Shown: piece after piece, positions 35,721 through 45,430 of the stretch
Numbering within the stretch: the stretch's first letter is position 1
Layout of the letters: each line of letters opens with the position of its first letter
From: Sphingobacterium chuzhouense
GTDB lineage: Bacteria; Bacteroidota; Bacteroidia; Sphingobacteriales; Sphingobacteriaceae
Direction of reading: 5' to 3'
Assembly: GCF_014692525.1 (NCBI RefSeq)
Contig: NZ_JACNYL010000001.1
Location: forward strand, 992,001 to 1,056,000
DNA: 64,000 nt
The notes under the pieces: generated by a model
What the model was told of the DNA's origin: nothing
Databases searched by the model: none
The model's input: only the letters and a program-made list of their open reading frames with translations
Made by a program: the position numbers and the translations under genes

Positions 35721-36908
35721 TTATTGCAATTGCCCCCAAAACGTTAGCTCTTGGATATAAATATAGTCCAGAAAGCCCCAGGTTTCGAGCATTTTGAAGC
35801 GCAAGTACCGAACCGGTGGTGTTCCATCGGGAAACACAAAATCTTCTCCCGCATTGGTTGCATAGAACGCATCATCGCTGGTCACAGGACCGTCCCCAGA
35901 TGGCTTATATGAGTCGCATTCCATCAACAAGGTCCATCCGTCCCAGCTACCGTCTGGATTGGGTGTTTGAGCAGTACCATAGACCTCCCATTTCTTTGGC
36001 GATGCCAATTGATAAGCCCATTGCGTGCCTGGTCCTCGGTGCCAAAGTTTATACCGGCTCAGTAGTGCTGTCCTGCCCATATCAAAGGTAAACCATTGTG
36101 GCATTCCCGATCCCGGTTTTGTGTGGAACACGCCAATTCCACCGTTAGGTGCTATCCGCCCGTCCCAAATCTCAAACATATCACCTTGCGGTATATGTTT
36201 TTCCCATGTATCGGTGGGGAGGTGGTATTCAACAAATCTATCTTTCGGAATCTGCTCCTCAAATATCGGGGTACGCTCTGCATAAATCGTATCCGAAAAG
36301 TTGCTCCACCGATCCCGGATGACGGCACCAAATAGACGGGGTTCAGCAGCAAATCCACGAACTGAATGCCGTCCAAGCTTACTTTTGGTATAATAAGTCT
36401 CCACCTCTGTCATCTTATTTTCTTCCATTGTTAACACGGTGACTGCTAGACTGGCTTCTCCCGAATTTTCAAATTCAATCGTTACCCCGCCAAAAGTCTC
36501 TTCGAAGGTCAGGGAATTATATGCTTCCAATAGTGGTGGAGTCAACGGACTAACTTTGACTGTCACAGGTGTGGATTCCTTTTCCCCTTTGCTGACTGCA
36601 TATAACGTAACCTCATATTCACTTTCCGACGGGAAACCATCTACCACTAAATTATCCGTGTATAAAGACGATTTCGCTTCCCGTATTACACCAGGTCGGA
36701 TAGCATATACCGCCTTCACGTAGCGAAGATTCTCGTTGTTAGGCAAGATATAAGATATTCGAGCGGCTCCAGGTAAATTTTCTATCTGAACTTCTTTTAT
36801 CGGATCGGGTGCTCCATCGTCATCTATCGGTGACGTATATTTCTCTTCTGAACAGCTAACTATTAGCCACAGACCAAAAATTATATATAAAAACTGTATA
36901 CTTTTCAT
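35721..36908 (-). CDS. DUF4959/DUF5126/DUF5000-type surface lipoprotein
   Basis: About 395 residues from ATG 36908 (an in-frame TTG at 36932 would overlap susD and is rejected). Lipobox LIVSCSE. The layout matches the DUF4959-DUF5126-DUF5000 proteins often found next to susD: PDPIKEVQIENLPGAARISYILPNNENLRYVKAVY, then the FGGVTIEFENSGEASLAVTVL region, and a C-terminal discoidin-like domain (WFTFDMGRTALLSRYKLWHR, VRYLRFKMLETWG). It probably binds carbohydrate at the surface and works with the SusCD complex encoded immediately upstream (17-nt gap). Confidence 0.85.
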   Translation of the reverse strand: MKSIQFLYIIFGLWLIVSCSEEKYTSPIDDDGAPDPIKEVQIENLPGAARISYILPNNENLRYVKAVYAIRPGVIREAKSSLYTDNLVVDGFPSESEYEVTLYAVSKGEKESTPVTVKVSPLTPPLLEAYNSLTFEETFGGVTIEFENSGEASLAVTVLTMEENKMTEVETYYTKSKLGRHSVRGFAAEPRLFGAVIRDRWSNFSDTIYAERTPIFEEQIPKDRFVEYHLPTDTWEKHIPQGDMFEIWDGRIAPNGGIGVFHTKPGSGMPQWFTFDMGRTALLSRYKLWHRGPGTQWAYQLASPKKWEVYGTAQTPNPDGSWDGWTLLMECDSYKPSGDGPVTSDDAFYATNAGEDFVFPDGTPPVRYLRFKMLETWGFLDYIYIQELTFWGQLQ

Positions 36909-36925
36909 CGTATTCTCGTTAAAGT

Positions 36926-38833
36926 TTACCAACCTGGATTTTGTACCGTATTTCTATTTGCCAAAATTTCAACTTCCCGAATAGGCCAGAGGTAGTCTCG
37001 TGTGGTAAAGGCTTGGTTATACAATGTGCGTTCTCGGTAGTATCCTTCAGGTGTTCGCTGTTCGATATCCCAGCCAGTAATCGGTGCATTCAAAACTTCA
37101 ATTGATTTTTTCCAACGTCTTAGATCCCAAAATCGTTGTCCTTCCAGCGCTAGTTCGATCAATCGCTCCTGGTGGATAATCTCTCGCAAACCTTCTTTAC
37201 TCTGGGGTTTGCTGGGATTTCTGGAATGAAGCCGCCAAGCCTCCTCCACACCGGGTAAGCCAGCTCGTTCTCGAATCATATCTAAAAACTCAAAGACTTC
37301 AGGAGATGGACCATTGACTTCGTTCAATGCTTCCGCATATAATAAATATATGTTGGCTAAGCGATAAATTGGCCATGGGTATTGCTCGATAGTATAACTA
37401 GTTTCCCCTATGGAGTTTTGGTAATTCACCAGTTTTTTACCCCATATCCCTGTAAAGTTAGATTTATCCCGCGCGACATTGGAAGCTGGGTCGCCTTTTT
37501 TGGCAGATACAAACCAGGTATTGTTATCGTCAAATTTACCCATGCCATACCAAATTCCACCGTCAAAGCCTAAATTTGCGTAATATCTCGGTTCCCGGTC
37601 AAAGTTGAATTTAGCGGTAGTATATCCTTGTCGGATATAATATTTTTCAGCTTCCGTACCTACCTTTAAATTAAATCTACCGTTATAATCCCAACCGAGA
37701 TCTTCCTCGATCGGCACTCCATTTTTTGTATAAAATTGGGCAGCCACTTTGAGTGGTATGGCGGCATTTCCGTGCACATTGGAATTGGCTCGCGTAGCGG
37801 GGTCCACGCCCCGAGGAGTAGACTGCCGCTGCATATTCCCCGTCATACTGTTGGTATGTCCCCAAACAATCTCATTGTTCCATTTCTCGGTTACGGCGTT
37901 CCGTATATTCATTTCTGTACGTATCTCCGGAGATACATTATATTGCAAACCACTTTGGCTGTAATAATACAGTCTGTTACCAGCCTGCTCACAAGCCTCA
38001 ATTGCTTCTTTGCAGGCTGCTTTCGCCTCCTCCCATTTTTCCATCGAAAACGTGGGATTGAACAATAATTTACCTTGTTTATCCGTAAAGTTCGCATAGT
38101 CTGGATTCCCGTTGAAAAGCGGGCTCGCAGCCGTTACCAATGCGTTAGCTTTCAGCGACAAGGCAATAGGTTGCGTGATGCGACCCAATTCGGATGCCTC
38201 CGAACTGATATATAAAGGTAAATCAGGAGTCGCCTCATCTAAAAGCTCAACTACATAGCCGAAACAATCATCGACCGGATCGCGTGGTACTTTCACTTCT
38301 TCTACACCGGCGTTTATCGGTAAGTTTTCCTTTTTCAATGGAATGGGTCCATAAGCCTGAATTAAGAAAAAATGAAAATAAGCTTTCAAAAATTTAACTT
38401 CTGCAACCCATCTCCTTCTTTCACCTTCACTCAAGTCGGGAACCGTTCCGACATTTTCCAGAAAAATATTGCAGTCCCGGATAGCCTGGTACAAATCCTT
38501 TGTGCGATTACTTCCTTGACCCGTGGTTCCCTGCCAATAGTTCAAGTAAGGATTTGTTATATTTTGAAAGCCCCGGGCGATCTCCCAACCCGGCATGCGA
38601 TAAAATTCGTGTAACCAAAATTCATCTCCTGCCGTCAATGCCGGATTATGTTCTATATTACTCAGCTGTGGGAGATAGCTATAGCAACTGAATAAAAATC
38701 GTTCCGCCGATACACGCATGTTAAACGCATTTTCGATAGTCGCGATATTATCGGGAACAATATCCAGATAACTTTGGCATCCCCCTAATAAAGTAAGGGC
38801 GAGACCATATATATATGTTAATAATCTTTTCAT
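36926..38833 (-). CDS. SusD/RagB family lipoprotein (xylan PUL, pair 3)
   Basis: About 635 residues from ATG 38833 (MKRLLTYIYG; the TTG at 38839 only adds two residues). Lipobox LLGGC, then QSYLDIVPD. SusD motifs: EVKFLKAYFHFFLIQAYGPIPL, the PIYRLANIYLLYAEALNEVNG helix, HQERLIELALEGQRFWDLRRWK and YLWPIREVEILANRN at the C-terminus. It lies 9 nt after the susC stop. It probably captures the main polysaccharide or oligosaccharide substrate of this PUL. Confidence 0.94.
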   Translation of the reverse strand: MKRLLTYIYGLALTLLGGCQSYLDIVPDNIATIENAFNMRVSAERFLFSCYSYLPQLSNIEHNPALTAGDEFWLHEFYRMPGWEIARGFQNITNPYLNYWQGTTGQGSNRTKDLYQAIRDCNIFLENVGTVPDLSEGERRRWVAEVKFLKAYFHFFLIQAYGPIPLKKENLPINAGVEEVKVPRDPVDDCFGYVVELLDEATPDLPLYISSEASELGRITQPIALSLKANALVTAASPLFNGNPDYANFTDKQGKLLFNPTFSMEKWEEAKAACKEAIEACEQAGNRLYYYSQSGLQYNVSPEIRTEMNIRNAVTEKWNNEIVWGHTNSMTGNMQRQSTPRGVDPATRANSNVHGNAAIPLKVAAQFYTKNGVPIEEDLGWDYNGRFNLKVGTEAEKYYIRQGYTTAKFNFDREPRYYANLGFDGGIWYGMGKFDDNNTWFVSAKKGDPASNVARDKSNFTGIWGKKLVNYQNSIGETSYTIEQYPWPIYRLANIYLLYAEALNEVNGPSPEVFEFLDMIRERAGLPGVEEAWRLHSRNPSKPQSKEGLREIIHQERLIELALEGQRFWDLRRWKKSIEVLNAPITGWDIEQRTPEGYYRERTLYNQAFTTRDYLWPIREVEILANRNTVQNPGW

Positions 38834-38842
38834 AACCAATAA

Positions 38843-41800
38843 TTATAATGAAACTTGTAACCCTATATTGAACACTCTTTGTAATGGATACTGCAATCCG
38901 TTTCCTGCCATCTCTACATCCCACAACTTAAATTGACTGAAAGAGAACAGGTTTGTACCATTCACATACAACCGAACATTGTCCATATGCAGCCGGTCTG
39001 TCCAGTTTTTGGGAAGAGAATACCCTAGTTCGACTTGCTTAAGTCTCAAAAATGCACCGTTTCTCATAAACCAAGTACTACTCTGTGTATTATTACTGAT
39101 CTGATTAACGCTAAACCGTGGAAACAAGGCATAAGCGTTTCTATTATCTTCCGACCAGTGGTCATCTGCATAAGCTTGCAACAATTGATTTGTAAATTGC
39201 GTTCCCGAATTACGTTCCGCATCACTATAATAATATGATGCGAAGGGAGCCGTAGCCTGTGGATTGATCCAGAAAGATTCTCTTGCTGCTCCTTGGAAGA
39301 AAGAGGATATATCAAAATTCTTATACCCAAAAGAAAAACCAAATCCGTAGACAATTTCGGGCATAGTCGGATATCCTATCGGTACCTGATCTAACTCGGT
39401 AATTTGTCCGTCTCCATTGATATCCCTGTACTTGATATCCCCTGCGGTATATTCTCCAAAATTCTGTCGCGGCGAATTTGCTACCTCTGCATCGTCTACG
39501 AATAAACTTTCTGCGATATAACCCCACTGTTGATTCATCGGATAGCCTACCTTGGACTTCCACCATTCGTTCTCATAATCGTATTCCTCAAATACTTTAA
39601 ATGCACTGGTTGCATACGTAAAATTGGCCCGTGCCTGAATCCACATGCTATTGGAGAAATGTTGGTTATAATCCAGCGACATATCTACACCCTGACCGGT
39701 TGCTTCCCCGATATTGGCTGCCGGTGTTTGCCATAAGCCCATGGAAGCTGGAGAGGAAGCTCGTTGCTGTAAGATATTCGTCCGGTGTTCTCTAAAGTAT
39801 TCACCAATAAAATTCCAACGATTCCACAATCCCAATTCGACAGCGAAATTAGTCTTTGCAGCGGTTTCCCAGGTAATATTTAGATCAGAATAGCGGCTGA
39901 TAGATACCCCATTCCGGCTTTCTCCGTTATTTCTTCCAAAAACCGCACTCATGGAGGGGTCGTTGACATTCACTTCGGAGAGGTACAAAAATCTTCCAGC
40001 TCCAATGGCATCGTTACCCACTAACCCATAGGTACCTCGTAATCTCAGGTTTGTCACCACATCCTTGAGTGGTTCCCAGAATTTCTCATTGGAAACTGTC
40101 CAGGCGACACCTGCTGATGGGAAAAATCCAAACCGTTGTGCTTTATAGAACCGCTCGGTTCCGTTATATCCAAAATTAAACTCGGCATAATATCGATCAT
40201 CATAAGCGTAGGTAGCGCGCCCTGACAAACCAAGGTTACGGTAGGGGAGCGATTCCTGCAATGTGGACGTGTTAGCGTCCAATGATTCCCGTAAGATATA
40301 GACCAACATCCCACTCAGGTTATGTTTGTCCGCAAAGGTGCGGTTATAATTTACGGCTGTTTCCAGATAAACAGTTGAATTAATTAACTTTTGTCCAGGC
40401 TCATAGGTTAGATAGTCTGTCCCCCTTTCTTCGTTTATTATATTCACTTGATAGGTATTTTCCCGAATATTGTATCCTCCGCGGGCATAATAGAAAGGAG
40501 AGTATTGTCGAACCAGATCAAAAAATGATATCCTCGCGGTATTGATCAAAGCACGCGCGCTCAGCCCCGGGGTTATAAAATTAAAGTTCTGACTGATCTG
40601 AAATTGCGCATTCATATTCGATCGAGCATAATCCTTATACCCTTTCACCATATCGGCATACGGATTTAAGTAATTTCCTTCCGCCGTGTTACCAAACATT
40701 ATGTGTTTAACGTGCGTGTGATCATCATCGACAGGATAATAGGCGGGAAACTTGGCTGGGTTGGCCCGCATCACACGGGTATAAAAGCCACCTCCCGAGT
40801 AAATGGGACCCGTGTAGTCATCAAAAGTTCCCGAAAGTCGCGTTATTAATTCCGTGGTTGGCGTTAGATTGATGTTGACATTCGCCCGTAACGAAGAAGT
40901 CCGTAAATCAATATTATTATTAAAGTTATTCCTTGGATCGACTTTTAGGACGCCATTATCCCGGGCAAAAGTACCCGCGACATAATATCGTGCAACTTTT
41001 CCCCCTCCGCTTACGCTCAAGTTGGCTCGCTGGTTCATCGTATAGTCTTTAAACAGCTCTTTCCGCCAGTCTACGGTGGGAAAAATATAAGATCCAGATC
41101 CGGGGACAGTATTATTGATTTCCTCTTCGGTATACATCAGCTCACCAAGCGGATCCCTTGTTAAAATCGCCTCATTATTCAACCGCATGTAGGTTAGCGG
41201 ATCTGCCAGTTCGATATTCCTGGTAGGCATCGATAATGAATTTTCCAACCTGAAATTAACTCTTGCTTTGCCTTCTTTTCCTTCTTTAGTAGTCACCAGA
41301 ATAACACCGTTTGCACCACGGGCGCCATATAATGCGGTTGCAGTTGCATCTTTCATGATGGAGAAACTGGCGATATCATCTGGATTCAACCTAGCTAAAT
41401 CAGTGCTTGAAAGTTCTATATTATCGATCAAGATGAGCGGGTCTTTCTTATACCCAAATGTGGTCACACCACGAATGAAAAACTCTGCATTATCTGCTCC
41501 TGGTTCCCCACTCCGCTGATAAGCAATGATTCCGGCGAGCCTACCTGCCAATGCGGTGGTCAGATTACTCGATGGTACTTTCAATTCTCCAGGATTGATC
41601 GATGTCACCGAGCCAATCAAATCTGTCCTTTTCTGTTTACCAAACGCCACGACAACGGCTTCCTCTATCTGAGATGTGGAGGGATGGAGTTCTACGTTGA
41701 TAACAGAACGTCCGTTAACCGACACGACCTGGCTCTCATATCCCACGAGACTGAAAACCAATACAGCTTCGTCATTGGGTACATCCAGGATGTATTTGCC

Positions 41801-42049
41801 ATCAACATCGGTAGATACAACTTTATTAAAGTTTCGAACGGAAATTGTAACGCCGGGCAAGGCGCCACCTGTCGAGTCTGTAACCGTTCCACGCACTTCT
41901 CTGATCTGCAGATCCACCTCAGCGAAAGAGTCGTAAAGTATTCGTTTTGTGTCACCACTCTTGTTTTCTCCTCCTAATGTATCAGACAGTGCCAACATAC
42001 CAACAAAGAAGAGTATGAGCTTAATAGGAATATGTAACAATTTGTTCAT
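38843..42049 (-). CDS. SusC/RagA family TonB-dependent transporter (xylan PUL, pair 3)
   Basis: A 1068-residue outer-membrane protein with signal peptide (LILFFVGMLALSDTLGG), a carboxypeptidase-regulatory-like domain (VRGTVTDSTGGALPGVTISV), EEAVVVAFGKQKRTDL as the TonB-linked segment, plug motifs DPLILIDNIELSS and IASFSIMKDATATALYGARG-ANGVILVTT, and the barrel ending FNIGLQVSL. It is the first of seven minus-strand genes with gaps of 5-17 nt that run to the sulfatase at 30354. Element 2 lies 137 nt upstream, overlapping the end of the GH67 gene. Confidence 0.95.
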   Translation of the reverse strand: MNKLLHIPIKLILFFVGMLALSDTLGGENKSGDTKRILYDSFAEVDLQIREVRGTVTDSTGGALPGVTISVRNFNKVVSTDVDGKYILDVPNDEAVLVFSLVGYESQVVSVNGRSVINVELHPSTSQIEEAVVVAFGKQKRTDLIGSVTSINPGELKVPSSNLTTALAGRLAGIIAYQRSGEPGADNAEFFIRGVTTFGYKKDPLILIDNIELSSTDLARLNPDDIASFSIMKDATATALYGARGANGVILVTTKEGKEGKARVNFRLENSLSMPTRNIELADPLTYMRLNNEAILTRDPLGELMYTEEEINNTVPGSGSYIFPTVDWRKELFKDYTMNQRANLSVSGGGKVARYYVAGTFARDNGVLKVDPRNNFNNNIDLRTSSLRANVNINLTPTTELITRLSGTFDDYTGPIYSGGGFYTRVMRANPAKFPAYYPVDDDHTHVKHIMFGNTAEGNYLNPYADMVKGYKDYARSNMNAQFQISQNFNFITPGLSARALINTARISFFDLVRQYSPFYYARGGYNIRENTYQVNIINEERGTDYLTYEPGQKLINSTVYLETAVNYNRTFADKHNLSGMLVYILRESLDANTSTLQESLPYRNLGLSGRATYAYDDRYYAEFNFGYNGTERFYKAQRFGFFPSAGVAWTVSNEKFWEPLKDVVTNLRLRGTYGLVGNDAIGAGRFLYLSEVNVNDPSMSAVFGRNNGESRNGVSISRYSDLNITWETAAKTNFAVELGLWNRWNFIGEYFREHRTNILQQRASSPASMGLWQTPAANIGEATGQGVDMSLDYNQHFSNSMWIQARANFTYATSAFKVFEEYDYENEWWKSKVGYPMNQQWGYIAESLFVDDAEVANSPRQNFGEYTAGDIKYRDINGDGQITELDQVPIGYPTMPEIVYGFGFSFGYKNFDISSFFQGAARESFWINPQATAPFASYYYSDAERNSGTQFTNQLLQAYADDHWSEDNRNAYALFPRFSVNQISNNTQSSTWFMRNGAFLRLKQVELGYSLPKNWTDRLHMDNVRLYVNGTNLFSFSQFKLWDVEMAGNGLQYPLQRVFNIGLQVSL

Positions 42050-42161
42050 GATATATTTAAGTTTATTGACTAGCGTACTATACTCCCGAGTAATACAGGA
42101 AATATTTTCCCTGCTTTATTCGATGATTTTTACTTCTTTAATTTAGTGTATGCAAATACGC

Positions 42162-42181
42162 AATTTCTTGATAAAGAAATT
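42162..42181. repeat. 8-bp hairpin abutting PUL element 2
   Basis: AATTTCTT (42162-42169), loop GATA, AAGAAATT (42174-42181): a perfect stem that ends 5 nt before element 2 and 112 nt upstream of the susC ATG. No T-run follows on either strand, so a terminator role is unlikely. Confidence 0.4.
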
Positions 42182-42186
42182 CGACA

Positions 42187-42214
42187 TTTTGTTTCATTAT
42201 ATAGTTAGTTTGTC
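42187..42214 (-). promoter_or_regulatory. PUL element 2 (upstream of susC at 42049)
   Basis: Plus-strand reading TTTTGTTTCA-N13-TTGTC with TTA at spacer positions 9-11. It contains the stop codon of the GH67 gene (42205-42207), so the element overlaps coding sequence. With the bases just before it, CGACAT-TTGT-TCA is shared with element 1. Confidence 0.7.
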
Positions 42215-44412
42215 TTTTGTGGCATTACGTACGGTCGTGCCACACTGTAATGTTTTAGATTTTGACTTTGCTTCTCTTTCTTCTTTAGATCTTCTTCTTT
42301 GTATCGCGGCGCTTCATATTCAGTCGGAATAGCTAATTTAGAAATCTGACTAAAATACTCGAGGCAGGCATCTCTCCACCAAACAGCTTCATCTTCTTGC
42401 TCTGCCAGCAAGCGATCAACTTGCTCAAATGTTGCCGTGTCTATCTGATGGTGTATAGCGCGCCATTGCTGTTGCATTTGGCGAACACCGTCCACACCGT
42501 CATTGTACTTAAAACACAGCTCTTCCCAAAGTGTACGCCCTGACCGCATGTGATAGGACCAAGGTACATGATGGAACCACAATAATAAGCTCTCGGGACA
42601 AGTTTCGACTTGCTCAAATTTTCTCCGCAAGGGCTCTGTATATTGCGCTACCGCATTGCTGCCGGTCGACGTACGGTTGTAACCTATTCCGTCTTTATTC
42701 GCATTATGGAAACCAGCTCTCTGCCAGGGTTGAGGACCGTAATGATGTCCTCCACTGCTCAATACTGTTAACCCCAGCGGCATCATGTAGTTCACCATGT
42801 GTTCATACGAACTTTCCATGATAGCCATGATTGTCTCCACGGCTTTCGGTTCATGGGTTAGTGTCATCTCTATCCATTCCTTAGCTATCTGTTTGCTACT
42901 CAGCTCATGATCCCATGCTAAACGTCCAAAAGTATACCAGTTGGCTTGCGCGAAAGGATGACCTGTCCAATTTTGGACATCGCCAATATTTGAAACTCCA
43001 GCCATTCCTGTCATCGATTGTCCTTGCAGGGTACCATCTACAATTTGTGCCACGGGAGCATGTTGTCCATCAGTGTAAGTATCACTGTCCAGTACTTCTT
43101 TATATAGTTTCGCAAGATATACGAGATGCGTGCTAAATCCAGTATACTCTTGCGTAATCTGGAATTCCATCATTTGTGGAGTGGAAGGCAGCGCGCCGAA
43201 TAAAGGAGAATAAGGCTCTCTTGGTTGAAAGTCTAACGGTCCATTCTTTGTTTGTACAAAAACATTTGGAAGAAACTGTCCATCTAAAGAGACAAATTCA
43301 TCATACGGATCTTTAACTCTATCATTCCCCTTGTTCTCATATACAAATGCTCGCCAGATCAATATACCATTATGGCGGGCTAAAGATCTAGCTAAAACAT
43401 TAGCACCATCAACGTGGCTCCTTCCGTAATCCTGTGGTCCCGGCTGCCCTTCTGAATTTGCTTTAACTAAAAAACCGGCGAAATCGGGTATTATACTATA
43501 AATTTCGTCTACCTTGTTGTCCCACCAACGCTGCACCTCAGGCTCAAAGGGATCTGCAGTAGGCAGTCCACTTAATGCTTTGGGCGACGCGAAGTTGATG
43601 GATATGAATAAACGAATACCGTAAGGTCTGAATACCTCTGTCAGAGCAGCCAGTTTTTCAAGATATTCTTGTGTTAATATATTGGGAGATGCATTTACAT
43701 TGTTAACTGCCACCGCGTTAATTCCAATAGAGCTGTTTGCCCGAGCATAATCTACATAACGTTCATCAATCTTATTTGGCAGTTCATCCCACTTCCATAT
43801 CGACAATCCGGCATAACCTCGCTCTACGGTTCGGTTCAAGTTATCCCAATGATTCAACATTCTCCATTGTACTTTGGGGGCATTTCTTATGGATAGCCCC
43901 TCTAACCTACCTCTTGTCTGCACAGTCCTTAAGAAATGGAAAGTACCGTAGAGTACACCAATATCTTCCTGCCCTACAATAAAAATTTTCCTCTTACCCT
44001 TTTCCTCGATATCCCTGATAAAATATCCTTCCTCATGGGAAGAGTTATCCTGCCGGAATTGTTTCTTTAAGCGTACGGGCAAATCCTTGTATTTAGTTAA
44101 GATCAGTTGTCCATCACGAAAACTGACTTCCTTTATATCCGTTGCCAACATCCCGCCAAGCCCTTTCTTTATTTCCTTTGCGGCAGCCTCTAATGTTTTT
44201 GAGGAACCGACAATAGTAAACGATTGCAAATGTTGTTGGCATACACGATAGTAAGCGGTATCCGTTATTTTATCATATTTAAGCCATAACCGATATCCAT
44301 CATCTCCCCGACTCAGGAAAGGTAAAATTGTAAAGAGAAAAAGTATTACCGGGAAACACAAACTTCTTTTACTGCAGATCGTGTTAATTATCCATTTTTC
44401 CGTGGGTATCAT
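42205..44412 (-). CDS. Glycoside hydrolase family 67 alpha-glucuronidase
   Basis: A 735-residue enzyme with an N-terminal signal (CFPVILFLFTILPFLS), a GH67N-type domain (about 60-180: FTIVGSSKTLEAAAKEIKKG, GTFHFLRTVQ) and the GH67 catalytic barrel: WRMLNHWDNLNRTVERGYAG, SIGINAVAVNNVNA, GFLVKANSEGQPGP, and NVFVQTKNGPLDFQPREP. The C-terminal GH67C domain contains HHVPWSYHM and ELCFKYNDGV. GH67 removes (4-O-methyl)glucuronic acid from the non-reducing end of aldouronic acids released from glucuronoxylan. It forms its own unit with element 3 upstream. Confidence 0.95.
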   Translation of the reverse strand: MIPTEKWIINTICSKRSLCFPVILFLFTILPFLSRGDDGYRLWLKYDKITDTAYYRVCQQHLQSFTIVGSSKTLEAAAKEIKKGLGGMLATDIKEVSFRDGQLILTKYKDLPVRLKKQFRQDNSSHEEGYFIRDIEEKGKRKIFIVGQEDIGVLYGTFHFLRTVQTRGRLEGLSIRNAPKVQWRMLNHWDNLNRTVERGYAGLSIWKWDELPNKIDERYVDYARANSSIGINAVAVNNVNASPNILTQEYLEKLAALTEVFRPYGIRLFISINFASPKALSGLPTADPFEPEVQRWWDNKVDEIYSIIPDFAGFLVKANSEGQPGPQDYGRSHVDGANVLARSLARHNGILIWRAFVYENKGNDRVKDPYDEFVSLDGQFLPNVFVQTKNGPLDFQPREPYSPLFGALPSTPQMMEFQITQEYTGFSTHLVYLAKLYKEVLDSDTYTDGQHAPVAQIVDGTLQGQSMTGMAGVSNIGDVQNWTGHPFAQANWYTFGRLAWDHELSSKQIAKEWIEMTLTHEPKAVETIMAIMESSYEHMVNYMMPLGLTVLSSGGHHYGPQPWQRAGFHNANKDGIGYNRTSTGSNAVAQYTEPLRRKFEQVETCPESLLLWFHHVPWSYHMRSGRTLWEELCFKYNDGVDGVRQMQQQWRAIHHQIDTATFEQVDRLLAEQEDEAVWWRDACLEYFSQISKLAIPTEYEAPRYKEEDLKKKEKQSQNLKHYSVARPYVMPQKTN

Positions 44413-44504
44413 ATTGTTTATAAATCTGTTTACATGGTTAATATGCTAGGCATGTTAATAATAACGAGTGCAAGTAAGCAAATATGTGATGTTTAAATTC
44501 CACC

Positions 44505-44532
44505 TTTTGTTTCAAAAACTCATTATTTTGTC
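44505..44532 (-). promoter_or_regulatory. PUL element 3 (between GH67 and the response regulator)
   Basis: Plus-strand reading TTTTGTTTCA-N13-TTGTC with TTA at spacer positions 9-11. It lies 92 nt upstream of the GH67 ATG and 90 nt upstream of the divergent response regulator ATG, so it could serve both. Its orientation matches the other three copies, which favours the minus-strand gene. Confidence 0.7.
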
Positions 44533-44560
44533 TTTCCTCTTTTAAACTTTACCCTCCCCC

Positions 44561-44591
44561 TTTCCAAACGAAAAACTTATGTGTAGTTTTG
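44561..44591 (+). promoter_or_regulatory. Probable promoter of the response regulator gene
   Basis: TAGTTTTG (44584-44591) fits the TAnnTTTG -7 consensus. TTTC at 44561-44564, 19 nt upstream, is one base off the -33 TTTG. The start of transcription would be near 44598, about 25 nt before the ATG, with element 3 ending 28 nt upstream of the -33 position. Confidence 0.45.
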
Positions 44592-44622
44592 ATGGTAACT
44601 ATATATAAACGACAAAACAATC

Positions 44623-45423
44623 ATGGAGGAGATAGTAGACCGCCCCTATAAACCTGAAATCCTTATTGTCGACGACAATATCGAGATTTTAGATTTTCTT
44701 GAAGATGATTTGAGTGATCAGTTCGAAATTATTCGAGCTCTGGACGGCGTGGAGGCATTGGAGGTTGTGAACAGAACGCTTATCCAGTTAATTGTCTGCG
44801 ATGTGATGATGCCAGAAATGGATGGTTTCGAAGTTTGCAAAATTATCAAATCGACACCCAAACATGCGCACATTCCCATCATTTTGCTGACCGCAAAGAA
44901 CACGCTAAATGCTAAAATTGAAGGGCTGGAAATCGGTGCCGATGCTTATATTGAAAAACCTTTTTCACCCGAATATCTTCGTGCTCAAATCCATAGTTTA
45001 CTGCTTAATCGAAACAAGATAAAAGAGTTTTTCATTTCGTCTCCTTTCGTACATGTCAACACGACTAATATTCATAAAAGTGAAGAAACCTTTTTAGAAA
45101 AGATATATGAAGTTATCCAACAACACTTAGCGGATCCCAATTTGGATGTAGAAAAACTAGCCGATTTAATGAACATGAGCAGACCGACTTTATACAGGAA
45201 AATTAAATCTATATCGGACGTTTCACCTAATGAGCTTATCAATATGGCGCGATTGAAAAAAGCGACCGAACTGCTACTCCATCATGATTATAAAATATTT
45301 GAAGTTTCTTTTCTAGTCGGATTTAGTTCGCAAACCCATTTTGGCCGCAATTTCCAAAAATATTATGGGATGTCGCCCAGCGAATATGTGCATGAGGTCA
45401 ATAGCAAGAAGACCAATATGTAA
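44623..45423 (+). CDS. REC-AraC response regulator (C-terminal half of an HTCS as a separate protein)
   Basis: 266 residues. An N-terminal receiver domain (about 12-125) has Asp17/Asp18, phospho-acceptor Asp60 (CDVMMPEMDG), Thr90 and Lys112 (EKPF), all intact. An AraC-type DNA-binding domain (about 155-260) has DVEKLADLMNMSRPTLYRKIKS and FEVSFLVGFSSQTHFGRNF-QKYYGMSPSEY. In Bacteroides these two domains form the C-terminus of hybrid two-component sensors; here they stand alone. The kinase encoded at 47813 ends right after its ATPase domain and lacks them, so the two are likely partners (inference). It probably activates the PUL through the four conserved elements. Confidence 0.9.
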   Translation: MEEIVDRPYKPEILIVDDNIEILDFLEDDLSDQFEIIRALDGVEALEVVNRTLIQLIVCDVMMPEMDGFEVCKIIKSTPKHAHIPIILLTAKNTLNAKIEGLEIGADAYIEKPFSPEYLRAQIHSLLLNRNKIKEFFISSPFVHVNTTNIHKSEETFLEKIYEVIQQHLADPNLDVEKLADLMNMSRPTLYRKIKSISDVSPNELINMARLKKATELLLHHDYKIFEVSFLVGFSSQTHFGRNFQKYYGMSPSEYVHEVNSKKTNM

Positions 45424-45430
45424 TTTACGC

